Below, piece by piece: positions 7,491-15,118 of a stretch of 26,542 nt of DNA. Made by a program: the position numbers and the translations under genes. The DNA comes from Lachnospiraceae bacterium UBA5899 (GTDB taxonomy: Bacteria > Bacillota > Clostridia > Lachnospirales > Lachnospiraceae), in the NCBI GenBank assembly GCA_002432425.1, contig DJEL01000010.1:1-26542 (forward strand), written 5' to 3'. Under the pieces are notes generated by a model that saw only the letters and a list, made by a program, of their open reading frames with translations, searched no databases and was not told the DNA's origin. Numbering within the stretch: position 1 is the stretch's first letter; every line of letters starts with the position of its first letter.

Positions 7491-8316
7491 ACGGGCAACA
7501 CAACAGCTTATCAAGCAACTTATCTGCATCGGTATGGTCCTCATCGTCATTGTGCCGATTTTGCTTACCTTATTTGCTTCCCTAAAAACAAAGGGAGCCA
7601 TGAACCTGACTTCGCCGCTTACACCGCCTACGGGAAGCGACATTACCTTTGACAACTATCAAAAAGTACTGACCGACAAGTATCTGCTGATTGGTTTTAA
7701 GAATACCCTGATTATTCTGGTGATTTCCCTGATTTTCAACGTACTGCTCGGCACAATCACCGCCTTTATTATCGAACGTTTTGATTTTAAGGGCAAAAAG
7801 CTGGTGGTGGGACTTTTCTTCCTGGGAATGTTAATTCCTTCCTTTGTAACAGAAATTTCCAGATTCCGGATTATCAACGGTCTTCACTTATACAATACAC
7901 TGGGAGCCCCCATTGTGATATACATTGCCTCGGACCTGATGCAGCTTTACATTTACCGGCAGTTTATTTCGGGCTTGTCCGTTTCCCTGGATGAGGCGGC
8001 GCTTCTGGACGGCTGCTCGTATTTCCAGTTATTTTACAAAATTATCTTCCCGCTGCTTGCACCGGCAACCGCTACCGTATGTATCATTAAAGCCATCACC
8101 ATCATCAATGATATGTATATTCCCTACCTGTACATGCCGAAGAACAAGCTGCGTACCCTGACGACCTTCCTGATGGATTATGCCAACGCCCAGCAGGGTT
8201 CCTGGCAGACACTGGCAGCGGGTATTATCGTCGTTATGATTCCTACCGTGCTCACTTACATTTTCTTCCAGAAATACATTCTGGCAGGTGTGGCAGCGGG
8301 AGCGGTCAAAGAATAA
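7483..8316 (+). CDS. Sugar ABC transporter permease, MalG-like
   Basis: This is the second pore subunit of the sugar importer, with about six membrane segments and an EAA loop (DEAALLDGCSYFQLFYKIIF) in its C-terminal half. The C-terminus ends in FFQKYILAGVAAGAVKE, typical of the MalG family, where it reaches toward the ATPase. Two in-frame ATG codons exist, at 7474 and 7483. The ribosome binding site AAGGAGG (7467-7473) touches the first one directly, whereas it is nine bases from the second, so I chose 7483 (277 residues). With that start the gene overlaps the preceding permease by eight bases. The next gene, lacL, begins 24 bases downstream. Confidence 0.88.
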   Translation: MIKRATQQLIKQLICIGMVLIVIVPILLTLFASLKTKGAMNLTSPLTPPTGSDITFDNYQKVLTDKYLLIGFKNTLIILVISLIFNVLLGTITAFIIERFDFKGKKLVVGLFFLGMLIPSFVTEISRFRIINGLHLYNTLGAPIVIYIASDLMQLYIYRQFISGLSVSLDEAALLDGCSYFQLFYKIIFPLLAPATATVCIIKAITIINDMYIPYLYMPKNKLRTLTTFLMDYANAQQGSWQTLAAGIIVVMIPTVLTYIFFQKYILAGVAAGAVKE

Positions 8317-8340
8317 CAGATTTTCAGAAGGAGAAAACAT

Positions 8341-10263
8341 ATGAAGCCAGATATAAAATGGTTGGATGACCCGGAAGTGTTCCGGGTCATGCAGTTACCG
8401 GCGCACAGCGACCACAGAATTTATGCGGATGAAGAGGAAATGCAGAAGAAAAAGAGTTCCCTTTACCAGCTTCTGGACGGAACATGGGATTTTCGTTATT
8501 CCCGGAATGCAGCGGAAAGACCGGTCCGGTTTTACGAAGAAGGGTTTGACGGCACCGGCTTTGACCGGATAAAAGTACCGGGGCATATCGAACTGCAGGG
8601 CTATGACAAAATCCACTATATCAATACCATGTATCCCTGGGAGGGCAGTACTTACAGACGTCCGGCGTATGCCCTCGGAGAAGAGCGGCGTGAAGAAGGA
8701 AGCTTCAGTGAGGCAGCTTACAATCCGGTAGGCTCTTACAGGCTTCGGTTTGACTTGAAAAAGGAATTTTGCGGAAAACGCGTCTGCATCTGCTTTGAAG
8801 GTGTGGAAGAGGCGGTGTATGTCTGGCTGAACGGGCATTTTATCGGCTATGCCGAGGATAGCTTTACCCCGTCCGAGTTTGAACTGACTCCTTTTATCCG
8901 GGAAAAGGGCAATCTGCTGGCAGTGGAGGTGCATAAGCGCAGCACGGCGGCGTATCTGGAAGACCAGGATTTCTTCCGCTTTTTTGGCATCTTCCGCAGT
9001 GTGGAGCTATATGCCAAACCGGCACTTCATGTGGAAGACTTATGGATAAAGCCTCATTATGAGGAAAAAAGCGGAAACGGCAGTCTGCAGGCAGAAGTGA
9101 AAATTTCCCGGGAAACCTTCCCGAAAACAGCGGGACAGGCAGGAAAAGCCGTGGCAACCCTGCGCGACAGCGAAGGAACGGTGCTGTTTTGTCAGGAAAA
9201 GAGCATAGAGAATAAAGAAGAACAGACCCTTGTTTTTACGGGAGAACCTATGCCGGTAAAGGCATGGGACAATGAGCATCCGTATCTGTATTCTCTGGAG
9301 GTCTGTCTTTACGATGCTGCCGGAAAAATGACGGAAGCGGTTCCGTATGACGTGGGATTTCGCAGTATGAGAATAGAAAACAAAATAATCCGTCTGAACG
9401 GAAAGAGATTGTTTATCAAAGGGGTAAACCGGCATGAATGGAGTTCCGAAGGCGGCAGATGCATTACCATGGAAGATATGGAATGGGATATTGCATTCTT
9501 AAAGCGAAATCACATCAATGCGGTCAGAACCTGCCATTACCCGGACAGGAGAGAATGGTATTCCCTGTGCGACAGGGCAGGGATTTATCTCATGGCGGAA
9601 ACCAATCTGGAAAGCCACGGCTCCTGGCAGAAATGCGGTGCGGTGGAGCCTTCCTGGAACGTACCCGGAGCGGTGCCGGAGTGGAAGGAAGCCGTGACAG
9701 ACCGGGCGCGCACCAATTTTGAATGCTACAAAAACCATGCCTCCGTTCTGTTCTGGTCCCTGGGAAACGAGTCATATGCGGAAGAAAATATAGCTGCCAT
9801 GCAGCGCTTTTATAAGGAAAAGGACCCGGAGAGACCGGTGCATTACGAGGGTGTGTTCCACAACCGGAAATGGGAAGATGACATTTCGGATGTGGAGAGC
9901 CGGATGTATGCTTATCCCCGGGAAATCCGGGAATATCTTTCCAACCATCCGAAAAAGCCGTTTTTACTCTGCGAATATATGCATGATATGGGAAACTCCC
10001 TGGGCGGCATGAAATCCTACATGGAACTGGGAGAAGAATTTGACATGTACCAGGGCGGCTTTATCTGGGATTATATAGACCAGGCATTGTGGGTATGGGA
10101 TGAAGTGACCGGAAAACGCGTGCTGCGGTACGGCGGCGATTTTGATGACAGACCCAGTGACTATGAATTTTCGGGTGACGGAATTCTGTTTGCGGACAGG
10201 ACGGAGAAACCGGCAGTGCAGGAAGTGAGGTATTATTATGGCTCTGAATATGGTAGCAGGTGA
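8341..10263 (+). CDS. lacL: Beta-galactosidase large subunit (GH2, LacL type)
   Basis: This is the catalytic subunit of a two-gene beta-galactosidase that hydrolyses lactose or related beta-galactosides in the cytoplasm. Its 640 residues contain the GH2 sugar-binding jelly roll (about 30-220, with YVWLNGHFIGYAEDSFTPSEF), an immunoglobulin-like domain (about 225-335) and the TIM barrel (about 340-635). The expected acid/base is E477 in WSLGNES and the expected nucleophile is E545 in LCEYMHDMGNS. The protein stops just after the barrel (GILFADRTEKPAVQEV), as LacL of lactic acid bacteria does (about 626 residues). The last beta-sandwich domain is encoded by the overlapping next gene. The domain that joins these two parts in one-chain LacZ is absent, which argues for a true two-subunit enzyme rather than a frameshifted lacZ. 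It follows the permeases in the same operon. Confidence 0.92.
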   Translation: MKPDIKWLDDPEVFRVMQLPAHSDHRIYADEEEMQKKKSSLYQLLDGTWDFRYSRNAAERPVRFYEEGFDGTGFDRIKVPGHIELQGYDKIHYINTMYPWEGSTYRRPAYALGEERREEGSFSEAAYNPVGSYRLRFDLKKEFCGKRVCICFEGVEEAVYVWLNGHFIGYAEDSFTPSEFELTPFIREKGNLLAVEVHKRSTAAYLEDQDFFRFFGIFRSVELYAKPALHVEDLWIKPHYEEKSGNGSLQAEVKISRETFPKTAGQAGKAVATLRDSEGTVLFCQEKSIENKEEQTLVFTGEPMPVKAWDNEHPYLYSLEVCLYDAAGKMTEAVPYDVGFRSMRIENKIIRLNGKRLFIKGVNRHEWSSEGGRCITMEDMEWDIAFLKRNHINAVRTCHYPDRREWYSLCDRAGIYLMAETNLESHGSWQKCGAVEPSWNVPGAVPEWKEAVTDRARTNFECYKNHASVLFWSLGNESYAEENIAAMQRFYKEKDPERPVHYEGVFHNRKWEDDISDVESRMYAYPREIREYLSNHPKKPFLLCEYMHDMGNSLGGMKSYMELGEEFDMYQGGFIWDYIDQALWVWDEVTGKRVLRYGGDFDDRPSDYEFSGDGILFADRTEKPAVQEVRYYYGSEYGSR

Positions 10264-11179
10264 TGTGACAATCGGTATTCACGGAGAAGGATTTTCCTAT
10301 TTGTTTTCTACTGCCATGGGCGGTATGGAATCTTTATATAAATATGGAAAAGAGTGGCTCTACCGTGCACCGAAGCCTACTTTCTGGCGGGCAACAACCG
10401 ACAATGACAGAGGAAACGGTTTTTCTTATCAAAGTGCGGCATGGCTTGCGGCGGACATGTTTTTGCGTTGCAGACACATAGAAGCGTCACTGGACGGGGA
10501 ACCCATAGAACTTCCCCTGGCACCGGCGAACAACCGCTACGGAGCGGCAATACCGGGCAAAGAATTTGTGATGACATTTGTGTATGAGTCCGCGGCCGTT
10601 CCCGGTATGGAAACCAGGGTAACATACCGCGTGACGGAGAACGGAAAAATCGGTGTAAGAGTACGGTACCACGGCTGCAAAGGACTGCCGGGACTGCCTG
10701 TATTCGGCATGCGGTTTATTATGCCCACAGCGGCGGACGGTTATTGCTACGAGGGACTGTCGGGAGAAACTTACCCCGACCGTATGGCAGGCGGCGTACT
10801 GGGAGAATATGAAATCAAAGGGCTGCCGGTAACACCGTATCTGGTTCCGCAGGATTGCGGTGTGCACGTGAATACCCAGAAGCTGGGTGTGCACAGAACC
10901 ACGGTTTTAGACAACACAAAAGGCAGCCGGCAGAAAACGACCCTGCATTTTACCGCAGAAGAAGGACATCCGTTTGCTTTTTCCTGTCTGCCCTACACGG
11001 CGGAGGAACTGGAGAACGCCACCCATCAGGAAGAACTGCCGCCTGCTCACAGAACGGTGGTTTCCATACTGGGAGCGGTAAGAGGCGTAGGCGGTATTAA
11101 CAGCTGGGGTGCGGATGTAGAAGAGCCTTACCGTATTCCGGCGGATAAAGAAATAGCCTATGGATTTACCATAGAGTAG
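10238..11179 (+). CDS. lacM: Beta-galactosidase small subunit (LacM type)
   Basis: This 313-residue protein corresponds to the C-terminal beta-sandwich of LacZ (Bgal small chain domain). It opens with GIHGEGFSYLFS and GGMESLYKYGKEWLYR, followed by PTFWRATTDNDRGN, the segment that in one-chain enzymes completes the active site. LacM of lactic acid bacteria has about the same length (about 318). The ATG lies inside the end of lacL, 26 bases overlapping in the +1 frame, and seven bases after GAGGT (10227-10231), so translation is probably coupled to give equal amounts of both chains. The subunit should be inactive alone and assemble with LacL. Its stop codon TAG sits inside the ribosome binding site of galK. 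Confidence 0.9.
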   Translation: MALNMVAGDVTIGIHGEGFSYLFSTAMGGMESLYKYGKEWLYRAPKPTFWRATTDNDRGNGFSYQSAAWLAADMFLRCRHIEASLDGEPIELPLAPANNRYGAAIPGKEFVMTFVYESAAVPGMETRVTYRVTENGKIGVRVRYHGCKGLPGLPVFGMRFIMPTAADGYCYEGLSGETYPDRMAGGVLGEYEIKGLPVTPYLVPQDCGVHVNTQKLGVHRTTVLDNTKGSRQKTTLHFTAEEGHPFAFSCLPYTAEELENATHQEELPPAHRTVVSILGAVRGVGGINSWGADVEEPYRIPADKEIAYGFTIE

Positions 11180-11189
11180 GAGGTGCATC

Positions 11190-12470
11190 ATGAATACCGG
11201 ACAGATAGAAGAGGCATTGCAGAAGGGAACTTATGATGAACGGCTGCAGGATATTTATGTGGACGAAAGCCTGATTTCTTATGAAAGAAATCGATATGCG
11301 GAAGCTCTGCGGAAATTCCGAAGCTTTTTCGGGGAAGGCGAAACGGAGCTGTTCAGTGCGCCGGGACGCACGGAAATCTGCGGCAATCATACGGACCATC
11401 AGCACGGAGAAGTTCTGGCGGCATCCATCAATAAGGATGCCATAGCGGTGGTAAGAAAGACCGCGGAACCAATCGTAAAAATCGTGTCGGAAGGTTACGG
11501 AAAAGAGATTGCCATTGACATACGGGATACGGAGAAAAGACCGGAAGAAGAAGGAACCACGGAGGCTCTGCTCCGCGGTATACTGGCAAAGACAAAGGAA
11601 AACGGCTGGCAGGCGGGCGGCTTTCAGGCTTATATAACCAGTGACGTGCTCATAGGAGCGGGACTGTCGTCTTCCGCAGCGCTGGAAACCCTGATAGGAA
11701 CCGTTTTGTCACATCTTTATAATGACGGCAGGATAACGGCAGTGGAAATTGCCATGCTGGGGCAGTATGCGGAAAACCGCTACTTTGGGAAACCCTGCGG
11801 GCTTATGGACCAGATGGCGTGTTCCGTGGGAAGCCTTGTGCATATTGATTTTGCAGACCCTGAAAACCCACAGACGGAAAGCCTTTTTATGGACCTGCAT
11901 GCCCATGGCTGCAGTCTTTGCATCACCGACACCAAAGGCTCCCATGCTGACCTGACACCGGACTATGCGGCCATACCGGCGGAAATGAAACGGGCGGCAG
12001 CCTGCTTCGGACAGGAGGTTCTGGGAGCATTGACACCGGCAGATGTTCTGGAAAAGCTTCCGCTTATCCGAAAGGAAGCGGGCGACCGGGCAGCACTCCG
12101 CGCACTGCATTATGCATGTGAAAATGAGAGAGTCCGGGAAGCGGTAAAGGCACTGAAAGAAGAACATTTTGCAGAGTTTTTGTGTCTGGTGCGGGAGTCG
12201 GGTGACTCTTCCTATAAGTACCTGCAGAACGTGTATACCTGCCATGATACGGAGCACCAGAATGTATCGGTGGCGCTTGCGGTCAGCGAAATGCTTTTAT
12301 GGAAAAACGGAGCCTGCAGGGTTCACGGCGGAGGCTTTGCCGGAACCATTCAGGCATTTGTCCCTGAGGATATGGTGGAAAAATACAGAACGGAAATGGA
12401 CAGGATTTTCGGAAAAAATTCCTGCAGCGTATTGCAGATACGGAAATACGGCGGAATAAAGGTTCTGTAA
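11190..12470 (+). CDS. galK: Galactokinase
   Basis: This 426-residue GHMP-family kinase phosphorylates galactose released by the beta-galactosidase to galactose 1-phosphate with ATP. The sugar-binding signature is APGRTEICGNHTDHQHGE (about 57-74), a variant of the usual GRVNLIGEHTDYNGG. The phosphate-binding GHMP motif is GAGLSSSAA (156-164), the likely catalytic aspartate is D207 in CGLMDQMA, and the C-terminal glycine motif is VHGGGFAGT. The start is fixed by AGGAGG (11178-11183), which overlaps the lacM stop codon. galE follows after 22 bases. No galT (uridylyltransferase) is found downstream, so the Leloir pathway must be completed elsewhere in the genome. Another galactose-related sugar as substrate is possible because the signature is divergent. 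Confidence 0.9.
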   Translation: MNTGQIEEALQKGTYDERLQDIYVDESLISYERNRYAEALRKFRSFFGEGETELFSAPGRTEICGNHTDHQHGEVLAASINKDAIAVVRKTAEPIVKIVSEGYGKEIAIDIRDTEKRPEEEGTTEALLRGILAKTKENGWQAGGFQAYITSDVLIGAGLSSSAALETLIGTVLSHLYNDGRITAVEIAMLGQYAENRYFGKPCGLMDQMACSVGSLVHIDFADPENPQTESLFMDLHAHGCSLCITDTKGSHADLTPDYAAIPAEMKRAAACFGQEVLGALTPADVLEKLPLIRKEAGDRAALRALHYACENERVREAVKALKEEHFAEFLCLVRESGDSSYKYLQNVYTCHDTEHQNVSVALAVSEMLLWKNGACRVHGGGFAGTIQAFVPEDMVEKYRTEMDRIFGKNSCSVLQIRKYGGIKVL

Positions 12471-12492
12471 AAAGCAGATAGGAGGAAAGCAT

Positions 12493-13494
12493 ATGGGAAG
12501 TATCTTGGTTTTGGGCGGCGCCGGTTATATCGGTTCCCACACAGTATACGAACTTATTGACGCGGGAGAAAAGGTAGTTGTGGCGGATAATCTGGAAACC
12601 GGTTTCCGAGCGGCGGTGCATCCGGATGCAACATTTTATGAAGGCGATATCCGTGACCGCGCATTTATAGACAGTGTATTTGAGAAGGAAGACATTGACG
12701 GAGTCATTCATTTTGCAGCCAATTCCCAGGTAGGGGAAAGCATGGTGAAACCGCTAAAATACTACAACAACAATCTGTGCGGTACGGAGGTGCTCTTAGA
12801 GAGCATGGTGGCGCACGGAATTGATAAAATAGTTTTTTCCTCTACGGCAGCTACCTATGGGGAGCCGGAGCGTATTCCGATTCTGGAAACGGACCGGACC
12901 TGCCCCACGAACTGCTACGGTGAGACCAAACTCTCCATGGAGAAAATGTTTAAGTGGACGGCAAATGCTTACAATCTGCGGTATGTGTCACTGCGCTACT
13001 TTAATGCCTGCGGTGCCCATCCGAACGGAAAAATCGGGGAAGCACACAATCCGGAAACCCACTTAATTCCGCTGATTTTACAGGTGCCCAACCACAAAAG
13101 AGAATATATTTCTTTGTTTGGAACCGACTATGATACAAAAGACGGCACCTGTGTGAGAGATTACATTCATGTAAACGACCTGGCGCAGGCGCATATCCTT
13201 GCCATGAAATATCTGCGGGAAGGAAAAGAAAGCAATATTTTTAATTTAGGAAACGGTGTCGGCTTTACGGTAAAGGAAGTGGTGGAGACCGCAAGGAAAG
13301 TGACCGGTCATCCGATACCGGCGAAGGAAGAACCCCGGCGTGCGGGAGACCCGTCCACCCTGATTGCTTCCAGCAAAAAAGCGAAAGAAATACTCGGCTG
13401 GAAGCCGAAATACGATGACCTGGAAACCATTATTTCCACGGCCTGGAACTGGCATAAAAACCACCCGGACGGTTACGGAGGTAACGAGGACTGA
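12493..13494 (+). CDS. galE: UDP-glucose 4-epimerase
   Basis: This short-chain dehydrogenase-type epimerase of 333 residues interconverts UDP-galactose and UDP-glucose with tightly bound NAD. The N-terminal Rossmann motif is GGAGYIGS (8-15). The catalytic set is T118 in SSTAATYGE (the place of Ser124 in the E. coli enzyme) and Y142-x-x-x-K146 in CYGETKLSMEK. The C-terminal half has the usual GDGTCVRDYIHVNDLA-like stretch (KDGTCVRDYIHVNDLA) and HPIPAKEEPRRAGDPSTL. AGGAGG (12480-12485) lies seven bases before ATG. It is the last gene of the galactoside operon. Its product UDP-galactose is also the substrate of the mutase encoded two genes further on, so the enzyme may serve both sugar breakdown and envelope synthesis. 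Confidence 0.95.
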   Translation: MGSILVLGGAGYIGSHTVYELIDAGEKVVVADNLETGFRAAVHPDATFYEGDIRDRAFIDSVFEKEDIDGVIHFAANSQVGESMVKPLKYYNNNLCGTEVLLESMVAHGIDKIVFSSTAATYGEPERIPILETDRTCPTNCYGETKLSMEKMFKWTANAYNLRYVSLRYFNACGAHPNGKIGEAHNPETHLIPLILQVPNHKREYISLFGTDYDTKDGTCVRDYIHVNDLAQAHILAMKYLREGKESNIFNLGNGVGFTVKEVVETARKVTGHPIPAKEEPRRAGDPSTLIASSKKAKEILGWKPKYDDLETIISTAWNWHKNHPDGYGGNED

Positions 13495-13548
13495 CTTTTG
13501 AAATAAAACGAAAATCCTTAAATTTTTATGAAATTAGGATAAGGGCTA

Positions 13549-13577
13549 TTGAAAAAAAAGACGATATCACGTACACT
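13549..13577 (+). promoter_or_regulatory. Putative sigma-A promoter for the HTH gene and glf
   Basis: TTGAAA (13549-13554) and TACACT (13572-13577) are separated by exactly 17 bases, 33 bases before the HTH start codon. Five of six and four of six bases match the consensus. It suggests that the two following genes do not rely on the galactoside operon promoter. I saw no clear terminator between galE and this promoter, so some read-through is possible. Confidence 0.5.
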
Positions 13578-13610
13578 ATTTCATACAGAGAAAACAAGGA
13601 GGAGTCAGTT

Positions 13611-13958
13611 ATGACAAAAGCAGAAGTTTTAAAGAAGGAAATCTTAAGACAGTATAGAAGCGTCAGACAGTTTGCTATAGAAATGAATATCCCGTACAGC
13701 ACCCTCGTTACCGCACTCGACAGAGGAATTGACGGCATGGCTTACGGCACCGTAATCAAAATGTGCGATAAGCTCCGCTTAAACCCGGTAGACTTCAGCT
13801 CTTTAGAGAGAGATGCTTCCTTAGGCGCCGTTCTTCTGGAGAACCGCGTTATGCAGTACTATGTAAAGTTAAACCAGGAAGGCAGAGACAAGATTTTAGG
13901 TCTTATGGACGACTTTATCCAGATTGACAAGTACAAGGCAAAATCCAAAAACAAATAA
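13611..13958 (+). CDS. Small helix-turn-helix (Cro/C1-like) protein
   Basis: This 115-residue protein has an N-terminal DNA-binding domain of the XRE/Cro type (about residues 12-62). SVRQFAIEMNIPYSTLVTAL is a readable helix-turn-helix, followed by ALDRGIDGMAYGTVIKMCDKL and LNPVDF. The C-terminal 50 residues (YYVKLNQEGRDKILGLMDDF) resemble the helix often found after such domains in Clostridia, and the tail is lysine-rich. AAGGAGG precedes ATG by nine bases. glf starts 29 bases downstream and is probably co-transcribed, so this may be a local regulator of glf or of itself. The target is unknown. There is no sign of phage genes around it. Confidence 0.75.
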   Translation: MTKAEVLKKEILRQYRSVRQFAIEMNIPYSTLVTALDRGIDGMAYGTVIKMCDKLRLNPVDFSSLERDASLGAVLLENRVMQYYVKLNQEGRDKILGLMDDFIQIDKYKAKSKNK

Positions 13959-13987
13959 GCCGGTGTGTGACTTTAACGGGGAAAAAG

Positions 13988-15118
13988 ATGAAATATGATT
14001 ATCTGATTGTAGGTGCGGGACTCTTTGGCGCGGTGTTTGTCGGAGAGGCTGCCCAGCATGGCAAAAAATGTCTGGTGATTGACAAGAGAAACCACATCGC
14101 CGGCAATATTTATACGGAAGAAATTAAGAGCATCCGGGTACATAAGTACGGTGCCCATATTTTTCATACGTCGGACAAAAAAATATGGGACTATGTAAAC
14201 CGGTTCGCGGAGTTCAACCACTATATCAATTCGCCGGTGGCAGTTTACAAGGATGAGTTGTACAACCTTCCTTTTAATATGAACACCTTCAGCAAAATGT
14301 GGAATATCAAGACTCCCGCGGAAGCAAAGCAGAAGATTGCAGAACAGATTGCGGAGTTAGCCATTGAAAATCCGTCCAATCTGGAGGAACAGGCATTGTC
14401 CTTAGTGGGCAGGGACGTCTATGAAAAGCTGATTAAGGGCTACACGGAAAAGCAGTGGGGCAGGGATTGCAAGGAGCTGCCCGCCTTTATTATCAAGAGA
14501 CTTCCGCTCCGCTTTGTGTATGACAACAACTATTTCAATGACCCTTATCAGGGCATTCCCAAGGGCGGCTATACCGCCATCGTGGGAAAAATGCTGGAAG
14601 GCACGCCGGTACGCCTCGGTATTTCTTATGAAGATTTTATAAAGGAAAACGAAGCGAAAGGCGAACAGGCGGACAGCTTTGAAAAAGTGCTTTATACCGG
14701 CATGATAGACGAGTATTTCCATTACTGCCTCGGAGAGCTGCAGTACCGCACGGTGCATTTTGAAGAGGAAATCATCGAAGGCTGCGACAACTACCAGGGC
14801 AATGCGGTGGTCAATTATACGGACAGGGAAGTTCCTTACACCCGTATCATCGAGCATAAGCATTTTGAGTTCGGCAAACAGCCGGATACGGTTATTTCGA
14901 GGGAATATTCCGATAGCTGGAAAAAAGGCGACGAGCCGTATTATCCGGTCAACGATGAACGGAATAATGCGCTCTATGAAAAATACAGAGAGCTTGCGGC
15001 AAAGGAAAAGAATGTGCTCTTCGGAGGAAGACTCGGACAGTACCGCTATTACGATATGGATAAGGTAATAGCAGCAGCCCTTGCCATGGCGGAAGAAGAA
15101 TTTAACAGTAACTGTTAA
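13988..15118 (+). CDS. glf: UDP-galactopyranose mutase
   Basis: This FAD-dependent enzyme converts UDP-galactopyranose to UDP-galactofuranose, the donor for galactofuranose in cell-surface glycans. The N-terminal dinucleotide-binding motif is GAGLFG (9-14). Family hallmarks follow: HKYGAHIFHTSDKKIWDYV, YTEKQWG, FVYDNNYFNDPYQGIPKGGY near the middle, and YYPVND and GGRLGQYRYYDMDKV near the end. With ATG at 13988 the length is 376 residues, close to the usual 365-390. A GTG at 13967 would add seven residues, but ACGGGG (13977-13982) fits the ATG better. The gene sits just downstream of the HTH gene and near galE, which can supply its substrate. Its stop codon is shared within a palindrome with the convergent gene. 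Confidence 0.95.
   Translation: MKYDYLIVGAGLFGAVFVGEAAQHGKKCLVIDKRNHIAGNIYTEEIKSIRVHKYGAHIFHTSDKKIWDYVNRFAEFNHYINSPVAVYKDELYNLPFNMNTFSKMWNIKTPAEAKQKIAEQIAELAIENPSNLEEQALSLVGRDVYEKLIKGYTEKQWGRDCKELPAFIIKRLPLRFVYDNNYFNDPYQGIPKGGYTAIVGKMLEGTPVRLGISYEDFIKENEAKGEQADSFEKVLYTGMIDEYFHYCLGELQYRTVHFEEEIIEGCDNYQGNAVVNYTDREVPYTRIIEHKHFEFGKQPDTVISREYSDSWKKGDEPYYPVNDERNNALYEKYRELAAKEKNVLFGGRLGQYRYYDMDKVIAAALAMAEEEFNSNC
15102..15118. repeat. 17-bp palindrome containing both stop codons of two convergent genes
   Basis: TTAACAGTAACTGTTAA is a perfect inverted repeat of eight bases around a central A. Read forward it ends glf (residues NSNC then TAA); read on the reverse strand it ends the FliD-like gene (NSYC then TAA). 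The coding regions overlap by exactly this palindrome. Confidence 0.95.

Noticed and set aside
8341..11179. Frameshifted single lacZ gene
   Set aside because: The linking domain of one-chain LacZ is absent, lacM has its own ATG and ribosome binding site, and both lengths match LacL and LacM.
13967..13987. GTG start for glf
   Set aside because: It adds only seven residues, and the ACGGGG site fits the ATG at 13988, which gives the usual N-terminus just before the FAD motif.
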